Positions 1 to 8,355 of a stretch of DNA of 64,000 nt are shown here, one piece after another. The first letter of the stretch is position 1, and each line of letters begins with the position of its first letter. Under the pieces are notes generated by a model. That model was not told the origin of the DNA. It was given only the letters and a program-made list of their open reading frames with translations, and made no database searches. Where the stretch lies: NCBI GenBank assembly GCA_964461765.1, contig CAYWVS010000004.1, positions 7,288-71,287 of the forward strand, in the 5' to 3' direction. The translations under genes were made by a program, and so were the position numbers. This DNA is from JAVVUJ01 sp964461765. Lineage in GTDB: Bacteria > Bacillota > Clostridia > Peptostreptococcales > Anaerovoracaceae.

Positions 1-906
1 AGAATTGAATATATTACGGGTATGATCGTTTCCATGCTGATCATTCTTTTGGGGGCTAAGCTACTGATGTCCTCCATAGATAAAGTGAGGCATCCTGACC
101 CCTTAGAGTTTAACATTGCAATTGTATTCGTACTGTTCTTATCTATCGGCATAAAAATTTGGCAATCTCGGTTTAACATTAAAATTGGAGAAACTATTAA
201 ATCCACCGCTCTTAAAGCAACCGGTACTGACAGCAGAAATGATGTAATTGCTACTTCTGCAGTCCTGATAGGTATTCTGGTGGGAAAGGCCACCGGGGTT
301 CAGTTGGATGGATATTTAGGTTGTCTGGTGGCATTGTTTATCATCTATTCAGGTATACAACTTGTACGTGAAACTTCCGGACCTTTGTTGGGACAGGCGC
401 CTGACCCTGAATTGGTTCAGGAAATCCAAGAGAAAATCAGATCTTATAAGGGCGTATTGGGGCTACACGACTTGGCTGTTCATAACTATGGACCGGGGAA
501 AATCTTTGCATCTGTACACATTGAGGTAGACGCTCAAGATGACTTTATCGTATGCCATGATATGATTGACAATATAGAGCGAGAGGCCAGCAGAGACATG
601 AACCTTCATTTGGTAGCTCACATAGATCCGGTAGATACAAAAGATCCTATGACCATTCTTATGAAAAATAAGCTTAATGAAATTATTGGGCCTATTGTAG
701 GAATCAAAGGAATGCATGACTTGCGTATTGTACCTGGTGTCACCCATTCCAACGTAATATTTGATTTGGTGTTAACCCCTAGCTGTACTCTCAGTGAAAA
801 GGAAATTAAAGAACTTATTGAAAAAAGTTTAAAAGAAATAAAAGAAAATATATTTTTAGTAATTACATTTGATATGGATTATAGCAACTATGACTTACAG
901 AATTAA
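1..906 (+). CDS. Cation diffusion facilitator family transporter, 5' truncated by window
   Basis: The reading frame is open from base 1, before the first ATG at base 22, and the residues ahead of that ATG (RIEYITG) match the loop before TM3 of CDF proteins. The gene therefore starts upstream of the window. CDF proteins export divalent metals by proton antiport. Visible are TM3-TM6 and the cytoplasmic dimerisation domain (V-HNYGPGK-FASVHIEV). The TM5 metal motif reads D-S-R-N-D, that is DxxxD where zinc exporters have HxxxD. In the family this favours Mn2+ or Fe2+ over Zn2+, which is inference only. The C-terminal part is longer than in minimal CDFs. It precedes butyrate kinase by about 40 bases on the same strand. 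Confidence 0.9.
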   Translation, partial: RIEYITGMIVSMLIILLGAKLLMSSIDKVRHPDPLEFNIAIVFVLFLSIGIKIWQSRFNIKIGETIKSTALKATGTDSRNDVIATSAVLIGILVGKATGVQLDGYLGCLVALFIIYSGIQLVRETSGPLLGQAPDPELVQEIQEKIRSYKGVLGLHDLAVHNYGPGKIFASVHIEVDAQDDFIVCHDMIDNIEREASRDMNLHLVAHIDPVDTKDPMTILMKNKLNEIIGPIVGIKGMHDLRIVPGVTHSNVIFDLVLTPSCTLSEKEIKELIEKSLKEIKENIFLVITFDMDYSNYDLQN

Positions 907-947
907 ATGACTGGACAAACAGCTTAGTAAAAGGAGGATTTCCGGCA

Positions 948-2036
948 ATGACCTATTATATTTTGGCAGTGAATCCGGGCTCTACCACCACAAAAATAGC
1001 TGTATATAAAAATGAAGAGATGCTGTTTTGTCAGACCATGGATCACGATGAAAAGGATTTGGCACAGTTTTTAAAGATTGGAGAACAGCTTTCCATGAGA
1101 AAAGAAGCTATTTTGGATGTGCTAAATGCCCATGACTTTCAAATGAATAATCTATCTGCGGTGGTGGGAAGAGGTGGTACCATTTCACCTCTAAAGGCAG
1201 GTGGATACAAGGTTAACGAAGATATGAAGAGGATGCTTCTAAAGGGCAATGTTATTCAACATGCTTCTAATTTAGGTGCTTTGATTGCTGACTCCATAGC
1301 TGGACCATTGGATATTCCGGCATTTATTTATGATGCGGTAGGTTCGGATGAGCTGAAGGAAATTGCAAAGGTGACAGGGATACCTGAGGTGGTGCGCCAA
1401 AGTTATTGTCACGTCCTTAACAGCAAGGCTACTGCCAGAAAGGTAGCTGAAAAAAACGGCAGAAAATATGAAGATATGAACTTCGTGGTAGCACATCTGG
1501 GAGGCGGTATTTCCGTCAGTGCCCACGAAAAGGGGAAAATTGTAGATGTCATCACCGATGATGCCGGCCCCTTTTCTCCTGAACGCTCAGGAAGTGTTCC
1601 TCTGTCCTACATTGTAGATATGTGTTACAGTGGGGAGTACAACAAGAGGGAGCTTCTGAGAAAAATCAGGGGAATGGGAGGTCTCAAAGCTCATTTAGGA
1701 ACTCACGATTGCAGGGAAATAGAACATCGGATTGCCAATGGAGATGAAAAAGCCGAATTTTTATACAAGGCTCAGGCTTATCAAATTGCAAAGGGTATCG
1801 GTGAACTTTCCCCTACCTTAGACGGAGATATCGATGCCATCATTTTAACCGGTGGAGTAGCCCATTCCAAGATGCTTACTGAAATGATTAAAAAGCACGT
1901 GAGGTTTATCGCTCCTGTGGAGGTAATGCCAGGTGAAAACGAACTGGAATCTTTGGCACTGGGGGCTTTGAGAATTCTAAGAGGTGAGGAGTCTATCAGT
2001 ATATATAACTGTGATGTGAAGAAAAATGAAGAATAA
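948..2036 (+). CDS. buk: Butyrate kinase
   Basis: This cytosolic acetokinase-family enzyme converts an acyl phosphate (butyryl or branched acyl) plus ADP to the free acid plus ATP. The 362-residue length is typical of Buk. The N-terminal phosphate loop NPGSTTTK (about residues 9-16), the AHLGGGISVSAH segment in the middle and LTGGVAHS near residue 300 are ASKHA-fold nucleotide-binding motifs. The start follows an AAAGGAGG ribosome site. It heads a run with an aminotransferase and indolepyruvate:ferredoxin oxidoreductase, which suggests that it collects ATP from acyl-CoA made from amino-acid-derived 2-oxo acids. The phosphotransacylase needed between CoA ester and acyl phosphate is not in the window. 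Confidence 0.93.
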   Translation: MTYYILAVNPGSTTTKIAVYKNEEMLFCQTMDHDEKDLAQFLKIGEQLSMRKEAILDVLNAHDFQMNNLSAVVGRGGTISPLKAGGYKVNEDMKRMLLKGNVIQHASNLGALIADSIAGPLDIPAFIYDAVGSDELKEIAKVTGIPEVVRQSYCHVLNSKATARKVAEKNGRKYEDMNFVVAHLGGGISVSAHEKGKIVDVITDDAGPFSPERSGSVPLSYIVDMCYSGEYNKRELLRKIRGMGGLKAHLGTHDCREIEHRIANGDEKAEFLYKAQAYQIAKGIGELSPTLDGDIDAIILTGGVAHSKMLTEMIKKHVRFIAPVEVMPGENELESLALGALRILRGEESISIYNCDVKKNEE

Positions 2037-2071
2037 AAGACTATAATAAACAATACATAGGAGGGTAATGA

Positions 2072-3253
2072 ATGATAGCAAAAGAAATGATAAAATACGT
2101 GGAGGGTAGTTCTGCAATCAGAGCCATGTTTGAAGAAGGAAAGAAAATGGCTGACATTTACGGTGTGGAAAATGTTTTTGACTTCAGCTTAGGGAATCCC
2201 AATTTGCCTCCTCCTCCTCAGGTGGCTCAAGCCATTATAGACATCCTTCAGGAGGAAGAACCCATGTTGGTTCACGGTTATATGAATAACTCGGGATATG
2301 AGGATGTGAGAGAAAGCATTGCAAAGTCCATCAACAAACGGTTTGGAACAGAGTTTGCAGCACATAATATCCTCATGACCGTAGGAGCAGCAGGTGGTCT
2401 TAATGTAATTTTCAAAGTGCTATTAGAAAAAGAAGATCAAGTCATGGCTTTTGCTCCTTACTTTGGGGAGTATAAGGGTTATGCTGAATTGGTAGGAGCG
2501 GAACTGGTATCCGTAACACCTAACCCACCTACCTTTCAACCTAATTTATTGGAGTTTGAAGAAAAAATTAACGAAAGAACAAAAATAGTAATGATTAACT
2601 CACCCAATAATCCTACAGGGGTAGTCTATACGGAGGACACATTGGAGAAGCTGGCAGAGATATTAAACAGAAAACAAAAGGAATACGGTACGGACATCTA
2701 TTTAATATCTGACGAACCTTATCGTGAATTGGCTTATGATGGGGTAACGGTTCCCTATGTGACAAAATATTACAAGAATACTATCGTCGGATATTCCTAC
2801 AGCAAATCTTTATCCTTACCGGGACAGCGAATCGGATATGTGGTAATGCCTGATGAACTTTCAGACAGCCAAAACATTATAGCCGCTGCCAACGTGGTAA
2901 ATCGAATTTTAGGTTTCGTAAATGCTCCTTCCCTTATGCAGAGGGTTATCGGCAAATGTTTGGATACCAGTATCGATGTGGAATTTTATAATCACAATAG
3001 AAGTATCTTATACAAGGGTCTTATGGAAGCAGGATATGAATGTGTGAATCCACAGGGGGCTTTTTACCTCTTTGTTAAATCCCCCATAGCCAATGACGTG
3101 GAGTTTTGTGCCAAAGCGAAGGAATTTCAGCTTTTGGTAGTTCCCGGAAGTGCCTTTGGCTGCCCGGGATACTTTAGAATTGCTTATTGTGTACATCCTG
3201 ATAAAATTGCCCGATCAATTCCTAAGTTTCAGGAACTGATAAAGTCTATTTAA
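2072..3253 (+). CDS. PLP-dependent aminotransferase class I/II
   Basis: This is a fold-type I aminotransferase of 393 residues, likely moving the amino group of an amino acid to a 2-oxo acid. Visible motifs are NSPNNPTG (176-183), DEPYREL with the PLP-pyridine aspartate (from 214), and the Schiff-base lysine in SYSKSLSLPGQRIGY (K245). The arginine in FRIAYC near the C-terminus would bind the substrate carboxylate. A clear AGGAGGG ribosome site precedes the ATG. It lies between butyrate kinase and iorAB, so an aromatic or branched-chain amino acid is a sensible substrate, but the sequence does not fix it. Confidence 0.9.
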   Translation: MIAKEMIKYVEGSSAIRAMFEEGKKMADIYGVENVFDFSLGNPNLPPPPQVAQAIIDILQEEEPMLVHGYMNNSGYEDVRESIAKSINKRFGTEFAAHNILMTVGAAGGLNVIFKVLLEKEDQVMAFAPYFGEYKGYAELVGAELVSVTPNPPTFQPNLLEFEEKINERTKIVMINSPNNPTGVVYTEDTLEKLAEILNRKQKEYGTDIYLISDEPYRELAYDGVTVPYVTKYYKNTIVGYSYSKSLSLPGQRIGYVVMPDELSDSQNIIAAANVVNRILGFVNAPSLMQRVIGKCLDTSIDVEFYNHNRSILYKGLMEAGYECVNPQGAFYLFVKSPIANDVEFCAKAKEFQLLVVPGSAFGCPGYFRIAYCVHPDKIARSIPKFQELIKSI

Positions 3254-3303
3254 TCAATTTAAAATAAATGAAAGGAGAGTATGATTTAATCATCATAAAC
3301 AAT

Positions 3304-5076
3304 ATGAAAAAATTATTAACAGGTAATGAAGCCATTGCCAGGGGGGCTTATGAGGCCGGAGTAACCTTTGCATCCGCATATCCGGGAACCCCAAGTACTG
3401 AAATTTTGGAGAACATGGTTCAATACAAGGATCACCTTTACTGTGAGTGGGCTCCCAATGAAAAGGTAGCTTTAGAGTCGGCCATCGGTGCATCCATTGC
3501 AGGAGCCAGAAGCATTGCCACCATGAAGCACGTGGGTGTCAACGTGGCGGCAGATCCTTTGTTTACTTATGCCTATACGGGGGTTACAGGAGGACTGGTT
3601 CTGGTATCCGCAGACGATCCGGGTATGCATAGCTCTCAAAATGAACAGGACAACAGAAATTTTGCTCCTCATGCCAGAGTTTTGATGTTAGAGCCATCCA
3701 ACAGCCAAGAGGCCAAGGACTTTATGAAGTTGGGTTTAGAGCTTAGTGAAATATTTGATACGCCGGTACTTTTAAGGGTGACTACGAGAATCTGCCATAG
3801 CAAAAGCCTGGTGGAACTGGAAGATAGAAACGAAATTCCCTTAATTAAGTATGAAAAAAACATTGAAAAATTCGTGGCAACCCCTGCCAATGGCAAAGTC
3901 ATGAGGGTGAAGCTGGTGGACAGGTTGAATGAGATGGAAGCGTACTCCAATGAAACTCCCTTGAATAAGCCGGAATACAATGACATGGAAGTGGGTGTCA
4001 TCAGCTCGGGAGTAGCTTATAATTATGCCAGAGATGTATTCGGTGAGGAAGCCTCCTATTTGAAGTTGGGCATGACTTTTCCAATGCCCATGGATACCAT
4101 CAAAGAATTTGCAAAAAAAGTTAAAAAGATTTATGTGGTAGAGGAATTAGATCCCTATATAGAAAATCATCTGAAGCAGATGGGGATTCCCTGTATTGGA
4201 AAAGAACTGATACCGGAATACGACGAACTGAACACGGATATTGTGAGAAAGGCTGTATTGGGAAAAGAGTCAGAAAGCATTAAATCAGAGAAGGAAGCCG
4301 TGGTGCGACCTCCTACTATGTGTGCAGGATGTCCTCACAGAGGTTTTTATTACGCCCTGAGCCGAAAGAAAAATGTCATGATCACCGGGGATATCGGTTG
4401 CTATACCTTGGGTTCTGCACCGCCCCTTTCCGCCATGGATACTTGCATCTGCATGGGAGCCAGCATCAGCTCGGGACATGGAGCATCCATTGTATTTGAA
4501 AGAGCCAATATTGATACGAAGGTATTTTCCATAATTGGAGATTCCACCTTCTTCCATACGGGTATCAACAGTCTGATGAATGTGGTCTATAACAAAGGGA
4601 AGAACTGCACCGTCATTTTGGACAACAGAATTACCGGAATGACAGGTCATCAGGAAAATCCCGGCACCGGATATACCCTCATGGGTGAGCCCACGGTAGA
4701 GGCGGATATGGCTCTGCTCTGCAAAGCCATAGGTCTGAAAGAAGAAAATATCTACGTGGTAAATCCTTTAAATTTAGAAGAATGCCACAATGCCATCGAC
4801 GAGGTCATGAAAAAGGATGAGCCCACGGTTATCATCACCAAATGGCCATGTATTCTGAAAAAATTCAGTGAGCAAGATCATAAAAACTTTGATTTATCTC
4901 CTAAAAAGTGCCAAATTAATCAGGATAAATGCACTAAGTGTAAAATGTGCGTTAAAACAGGATGTCCCGCCATCTATTCCGGAGAGCAGGTTGAAATCAA
5001 TTCTGATCCATGTACAGGTTGCGGAGTATGCAGGCAGGTTTGCAAGTTTGGAGCCATTGAGGAGGTAGTAAAATGA
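3304..5076 (+). CDS. iorA: Indolepyruvate ferredoxin oxidoreductase, alpha subunit
   Basis: This thiamine-diphosphate enzyme oxidatively decarboxylates aryl (or branched) pyruvates to acyl-CoA and reduces ferredoxin, as an alpha/beta pair. It has an N-terminal pyrimidine-binding domain (GNEAIARGAYEAG, then AYPGTPSTE), CAGCPHRG in the middle, a TPP-binding segment with GDIGCYTLG and GDSTFFHTG, and two C-terminal 4Fe-4S motifs (CTKCKMC and CTGCGVC). The family start is MKKLLTGNEA at 3304. An upstream in-frame ATG at 3268 has no ribosome site. Oddly, the good AAAGGAG site at 3271-3277 sits in front of a two-codon ORF (3281-3289) rather than directly before 3304. The 3' end overlaps iorB by 4 bp. 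Confidence 0.92.
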   Translation: MKKLLTGNEAIARGAYEAGVTFASAYPGTPSTEILENMVQYKDHLYCEWAPNEKVALESAIGASIAGARSIATMKHVGVNVAADPLFTYAYTGVTGGLVLVSADDPGMHSSQNEQDNRNFAPHARVLMLEPSNSQEAKDFMKLGLELSEIFDTPVLLRVTTRICHSKSLVELEDRNEIPLIKYEKNIEKFVATPANGKVMRVKLVDRLNEMEAYSNETPLNKPEYNDMEVGVISSGVAYNYARDVFGEEASYLKLGMTFPMPMDTIKEFAKKVKKIYVVEELDPYIENHLKQMGIPCIGKELIPEYDELNTDIVRKAVLGKESESIKSEKEAVVRPPTMCAGCPHRGFYYALSRKKNVMITGDIGCYTLGSAPPLSAMDTCICMGASISSGHGASIVFERANIDTKVFSIIGDSTFFHTGINSLMNVVYNKGKNCTVILDNRITGMTGHQENPGTGYTLMGEPTVEADMALLCKAIGLKEENIYVVNPLNLEECHNAIDEVMKKDEPTVIITKWPCILKKFSEQDHKNFDLSPKKCQINQDKCTKCKMCVKTGCPAIYSGEQVEINSDPCTGCGVCRQVCKFGAIEEVVK

Positions 5077-5648
5077 GTCAGGTAAAGAACATTTTATTAG
5101 TGGGAGTAGGCGGTCAGGGAACCATTCTGGCCAGCAAAATCCTATCGGAAGGTTTAGTGCAGGCCGGATATGATGTGAAGATGTCGGAAATACACGGCAT
5201 GTCCCAGAGAGGTGGAAACGTTAGCACTCAAATTCGATTTGGGGAAAAGGTATTTTCCCCTATCGTAGGGAAAGGTGAGGCGGATATCATCGTAGCCTTT
5301 GAGAAGATGGAGGCACTGCGTTGGATCGAATATCTAAAGCCTGAGGGCAAGATGGTTATCAATGACTTTGAGATTCCCTCTGTACCCATTCTCATGGGGG
5401 TAGCAAAGTATCCGGAGCAAATTTTGGAAGAGCTGAAATCCAAAGCTCAGGTTTCCGTATTTAAGGCGGGAGAGATTGCGGCAGAGATCGGCAACAGCAA
5501 GGGTATGAACGTTGTACTGCTGGGGGTCTTGATCAAGGCCATGAATTTGGAAGAGATTCCATGGGATGAGATCATCAAAGCCAATGTAAAACCTGCTTTT
5601 GTGGATATGAATATAGAGGCCATAAGACGTGGCATGGAGTCTGTATAG
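5073..5648 (+). CDS. iorB: Indolepyruvate ferredoxin oxidoreductase, beta subunit
   Basis: This is the gamma-type domain subunit that pairs with IorA and completes the CoA-dependent oxidoreductase. It is 191 residues, the usual length. GVGGQGTILASKIL (11-24) and SQRGGNVSTQIRFG (about 48-61) are the hallmark segments of the pyruvate/2-oxoacid ferredoxin oxidoreductase catalytic domain family. The ATG overlaps the iorA stop as ATGA, so the two are translationally coupled and expected in equal amounts. No separate promoter is seen. It is the last gene of the buk/aminotransferase/ior run. Confidence 0.93.
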   Translation: MSQVKNILLVGVGGQGTILASKILSEGLVQAGYDVKMSEIHGMSQRGGNVSTQIRFGEKVFSPIVGKGEADIIVAFEKMEALRWIEYLKPEGKMVINDFEIPSVPILMGVAKYPEQILEELKSKAQVSVFKAGEIAAEIGNSKGMNVVLLGVLIKAMNLEEIPWDEIIKANVKPAFVDMNIEAIRRGMESV

Positions 5649-5750
5649 TACATACTAAACTTGTAAAATGACTTAAATGGGGAGCAAAGGGACTTAGTCT
5701 ATTGCTATCCAGCATGAATACTTTTAAATCTTAATGAATAAATCAACTCA

Positions 5751-5773
5751 ACCCCCATATACTGTATGGGGGT
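5751..5773 (+). promoter_or_regulatory. Palindrome covering the ribosome site of the next gene
   Basis: ACCCCCATA and TATGGGGGT form a 9-bp stem around a TACTG core (5751-5773). The right arm GGGGGTG is also the only purine-rich ribosome-site candidate for the ATG at 5780. Folding would hide it. The site could be an RNA switch, a protein operator or both. The palindrome is seen directly; the role is inference. Confidence 0.5.
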
Positions 5774-5779
5774 GTTCTT

Positions 5780-6307
5780 ATGAAAATGAAATTAGAAAAA
5801 ATTATATTTTGGGGGATTCTGTTTACTTCCGTGGTAGGCACGTTAATGCATTTTGTGTATGATTGGTCGGGAAACAATAAACTTGTGGGATATATCGCGC
5901 CGGTCAATGAAAGCACATGGGAGCATTTAAAGTTATTATTTTGGCCTATGCTAATCTATTGTGTAGTAGGGTATTTTTTATCTAAGAAAAGATGTGACTA
6001 TTTCTGGGTAGCACTCTTTAAGGGATTGGTAGCCGGTCTTTTGTCTATCATAATCATTTTCTATACCTATTCCGGAATTTTAGGCACTAATGTCCTTTGG
6101 ATGGATATTTTATTGTTTTATATAAGCGTAGTCATCGCATTTTTGAGCTTCTACAGGAAACTTGAAAATCCCGACTCTGGAATTTTAGGTAACTTCAACG
6201 AAACAACCCAGAATAGAATTGCACAATTGGGAATACTTTTATTAATAATTTGCTTCATTAATTTTACAAATTATCCACCGGATATTGGGCTGTTTATAAG
6301 TAAGTAA
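5780..6307 (+). CDS. DUF6512-like integral membrane protein
   Basis: This 175-residue protein of unknown function has about five hydrophobic segments. The short motif PVNESTWEHLKL after the first helix is characteristic of a clostridial membrane protein family that I recall as DUF6512. There is no signal peptide and no catalytic motif. It stands alone, 130 bp after iorB and convergent with the decarboxylase gene. Its ribosome site is embedded in a 9-bp-stem palindrome, which hints at its own control. Identification at family level is fairly safe; function is unknown. Confidence 0.75.
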   Translation: MKMKLEKIIFWGILFTSVVGTLMHFVYDWSGNNKLVGYIAPVNESTWEHLKLLFWPMLIYCVVGYFLSKKRCDYFWVALFKGLVAGLLSIIIIFYTYSGILGTNVLWMDILLFYISVVIAFLSFYRKLENPDSGILGNFNETTQNRIAQLGILLLIICFINFTNYPPDIGLFISK

Positions 6308-6324
6308 GTTTACTCTAAGTTAAT

Positions 6325-6407
6325 AAGCTTACTCCTCTTTGCTGTACAGAACAAGAGCATTAGCGGAAATGCTATGTTTATAAAGCAACAAGCTTATTCC
6401 TCTTTGC
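6325..6407. repeat. 18-bp direct repeat that copies the end of the decarboxylase gene
   Basis: AAGCTTACTCCTCTTTGC (6325-6342) recurs as AAGCTTATTCCTCTTTGC at 6390-6407 with one mismatch. The second copy contains the last codons and stop of the minus-strand decarboxylase (KEE-stop). The first copy lies 65 bp downstream in non-coding DNA. It looks like a small duplication of the gene end. Chance cannot be excluded for so short a match. Confidence 0.5.
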
Positions 6408-8001
6408 CTACAAAAACTTGCCCCTCAGTGGTAACGCCCATTACTTTTTCTCCTGCATGTCGGAGAGCTGCTACATAGGTGACTAATTCTTTGGTGAGAA
6501 CTTCTCCGGGACATGCTATGGGTATGCCCGGGGGATAAGGAATGAGGGAAGTTGCACAGATGGCACCTACACTATCCTCTAATTTGACCTTGTGCTTTAT
6601 TTTTGGAATCTCCTTCAGAACCAAAGGCTGGGAGTGGAGCTTTAGGGGCTTTTTTTCCAAGCAATCCTCATTGCATTTTGACCATAAGCTTGAAAATTTA
6701 AGGCTTATATCCTCTAAGGCATTAGCCAACGCCTCAAAGTGCTGGCGAGTGTTACCGATGCCAGACATAGCCATGACTAAATCACCTGCCACCAGTTCAG
6801 TAAAGATATTGTAGTCTTTGATTAACATTTCTTCCAACTGTAAACCGGACAAGCCTATAGCTTGAAAAGAAAAGTTTATTTTTGTTTCGTCCAAGAAATA
6901 TTTGTTTGTTTTTTTTGTGAATTGTTTATCGTTGTTTAACGATAAATCCGTAGTTTTAATGTCTTCATCATTTATTTGTTCATTTATTTTTAAAGACTTT
7001 CGATTTTTTTTATCGTCAACCGTTTGTTGCCTTATGTATAACAAAGAATTATCATTAACATTATTTTTCAAAATTGATAAATTCTTTATTTCGCTACAAC
7101 GGTCATAGAAGTAATTTAAATTCTGCCTCCATTCTTCCATCAGTTCCTTTCCATGGGTCTTTAAGATGTCTGCGGTAATATCTAAAGAAGCCATCAGAAT
7201 ATAGGAAGGGCTGGTGCTTTGTATCATCTGAAGCCGATCCTCTAAAACGTCCAAATCTACTCGACCGCTGCTGACAGCTTCCTTGCTCACGTTTAATAAG
7301 GCACTTTGGGTCATGGAAGACAAGGTTTTGTGTATGCTGTTGACCACCATGTCTGCCCCCAAATCCAAAGCTGATGCCTGTTCATTTAAAAAATGCAGAT
7401 GCGCTCCATGGGCTTCGTCCACAATTAGAGTCTTCCCATGCCTATGAACCAACTCTCCCATAGCCTGTATATCACTGCAAATTCCGTAATAATTGGGGCT
7501 GGGTAAAAGGACGGAGTGGGCATCGGGATGCAGGGTTAAAAGCCTTTCAATTTCCCCTAAGGTAATATGACCGGAAATATTGTATTCCTCCATTAGTGTG
7601 GGATAGGCGTAAACAGGTGTAATCTCTCCCAAAGTAAGAGCATTAAATACGGATTTATGGCAATTGCGAGCCATAATTAATTTCCCGCCCCGAGGGACAG
7701 ATGCTAGAATGCTTGCAATAATCCCGCCACTGGTTCCGTTAATTAGCAAAAAAGATTTTCCACAATTGTAAAGATGTTCATATTTTTCTGAACATTTCTT
7801 TAAAATCCCTTCTTGCTGAAAAAGATTGTCAGCACCGGGAATTTCCGTAATATCCATATCCAAAAAATCATGAAAAAAATCACTATATCCAAATCTCTTA
7901 TAGAATTCTGAGCCCTTGTGACCTGGCATATGGAAAGAAATGGATTTTTTAATTTGATGAAATTTTAAAAAATCAAATAATGATGTGGAATTATTTAACA
8001 T
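6394..8001 (-). CDS. Orn/Lys/Arg decarboxylase family protein (PLP, fold type I)
   Basis: It belongs to the short Bacillus-YaaO-like group of basic amino-acid decarboxylases, which form polyamines or cadaverine in the cytosol. Motifs are FHMPGHKG (23-30), INGTSGG (88-93), DEAHGAH (195-201) and the PLP lysine in NSIHKTLSSMTQ (K225). The C-terminal domain begins near residue 375 and contains PPGIPIACPGE. Residues about 311-371 form a hydrophilic, Asn/Lys/Asp-rich stretch encoded by very AT-rich DNA that I do not recognise as part of the family. It looks like a low-complexity insertion. Substrate cannot be read from the sequence. A GAGGTAC ribosome site precedes the ATG at 8001. Confidence 0.87.
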   Translation of the reverse strand: MLNNSTSLFDFLKFHQIKKSISFHMPGHKGSEFYKRFGYSDFFHDFLDMDITEIPGADNLFQQEGILKKCSEKYEHLYNCGKSFLLINGTSGGIIASILASVPRGGKLIMARNCHKSVFNALTLGEITPVYAYPTLMEEYNISGHITLGEIERLLTLHPDAHSVLLPSPNYYGICSDIQAMGELVHRHGKTLIVDEAHGAHLHFLNEQASALDLGADMVVNSIHKTLSSMTQSALLNVSKEAVSSGRVDLDVLEDRLQMIQSTSPSYILMASLDITADILKTHGKELMEEWRQNLNYFYDRCSEIKNLSILKNNVNDNSLLYIRQQTVDDKKNRKSLKINEQINDEDIKTTDLSLNNDKQFTKKTNKYFLDETKINFSFQAIGLSGLQLEEMLIKDYNIFTELVAGDLVMAMSGIGNTRQHFEALANALEDISLKFSSLWSKCNEDCLEKKPLKLHSQPLVLKEIPKIKHKVKLEDSVGAICATSLIPYPPGIPIACPGEVLTKELVTYVAALRHAGEKVMGVTTEGQVFVGKEE

Positions 8002-8355
8002 GAGTACCTCGATTCAAATGTTGGTATAAATCTATATCGAATGAATTTTAAACGAAATTTTAAAATCAAATATTTAATGATGAAATGAATAATTTTAATG
8101 AATTAATGCCGAAGAATTTATGATTAACTCTTTTTACTATTTTAAATGATTTGTTTGGTAAAGTCCAGATTTTTCAGTAATATTTGGCATATTACAAATA
8201 CATATATTTGTTGAAATTAGTCGTAAAAAATGATATTATATAAATATAATTTAAATAAATTGATTAAGTTAAGTTTACTTGATTTTATAGATTATTTCAA
8301 TAATGGAAAGATAATTCTTTCTGTTTTCATGTATAGATTGTAACAAGGAGGAAAA
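8002..8355. other. AT-rich divergent promoter region
   Basis: This 354-bp gap lies between the divergent decarboxylase and the secreted GH10-like gene. It is very AT-rich and contains no ORF. One good plus-strand promoter (8211-8239) is visible. I see no riboswitch or strong inverted repeat. Confidence 0.6.
8211..8239 (+). promoter_or_regulatory. Sigma-A-type promoter for the secreted GH10-like gene
   Basis: TTGAAA (8211-8216), a 17-bp spacer and TATTAT (8234-8239). The predicted start point leaves a leader of about 110 nt before the AAGGAGG site and the ATG at 8356. Confidence 0.5.

Noticed and set aside
4285..4650. Minus-strand ORF of 121 codons inside iorA
   Set aside because: It lies fully opposite conserved TPP-domain codons of iorA, has no ribosome site and resembles no protein.
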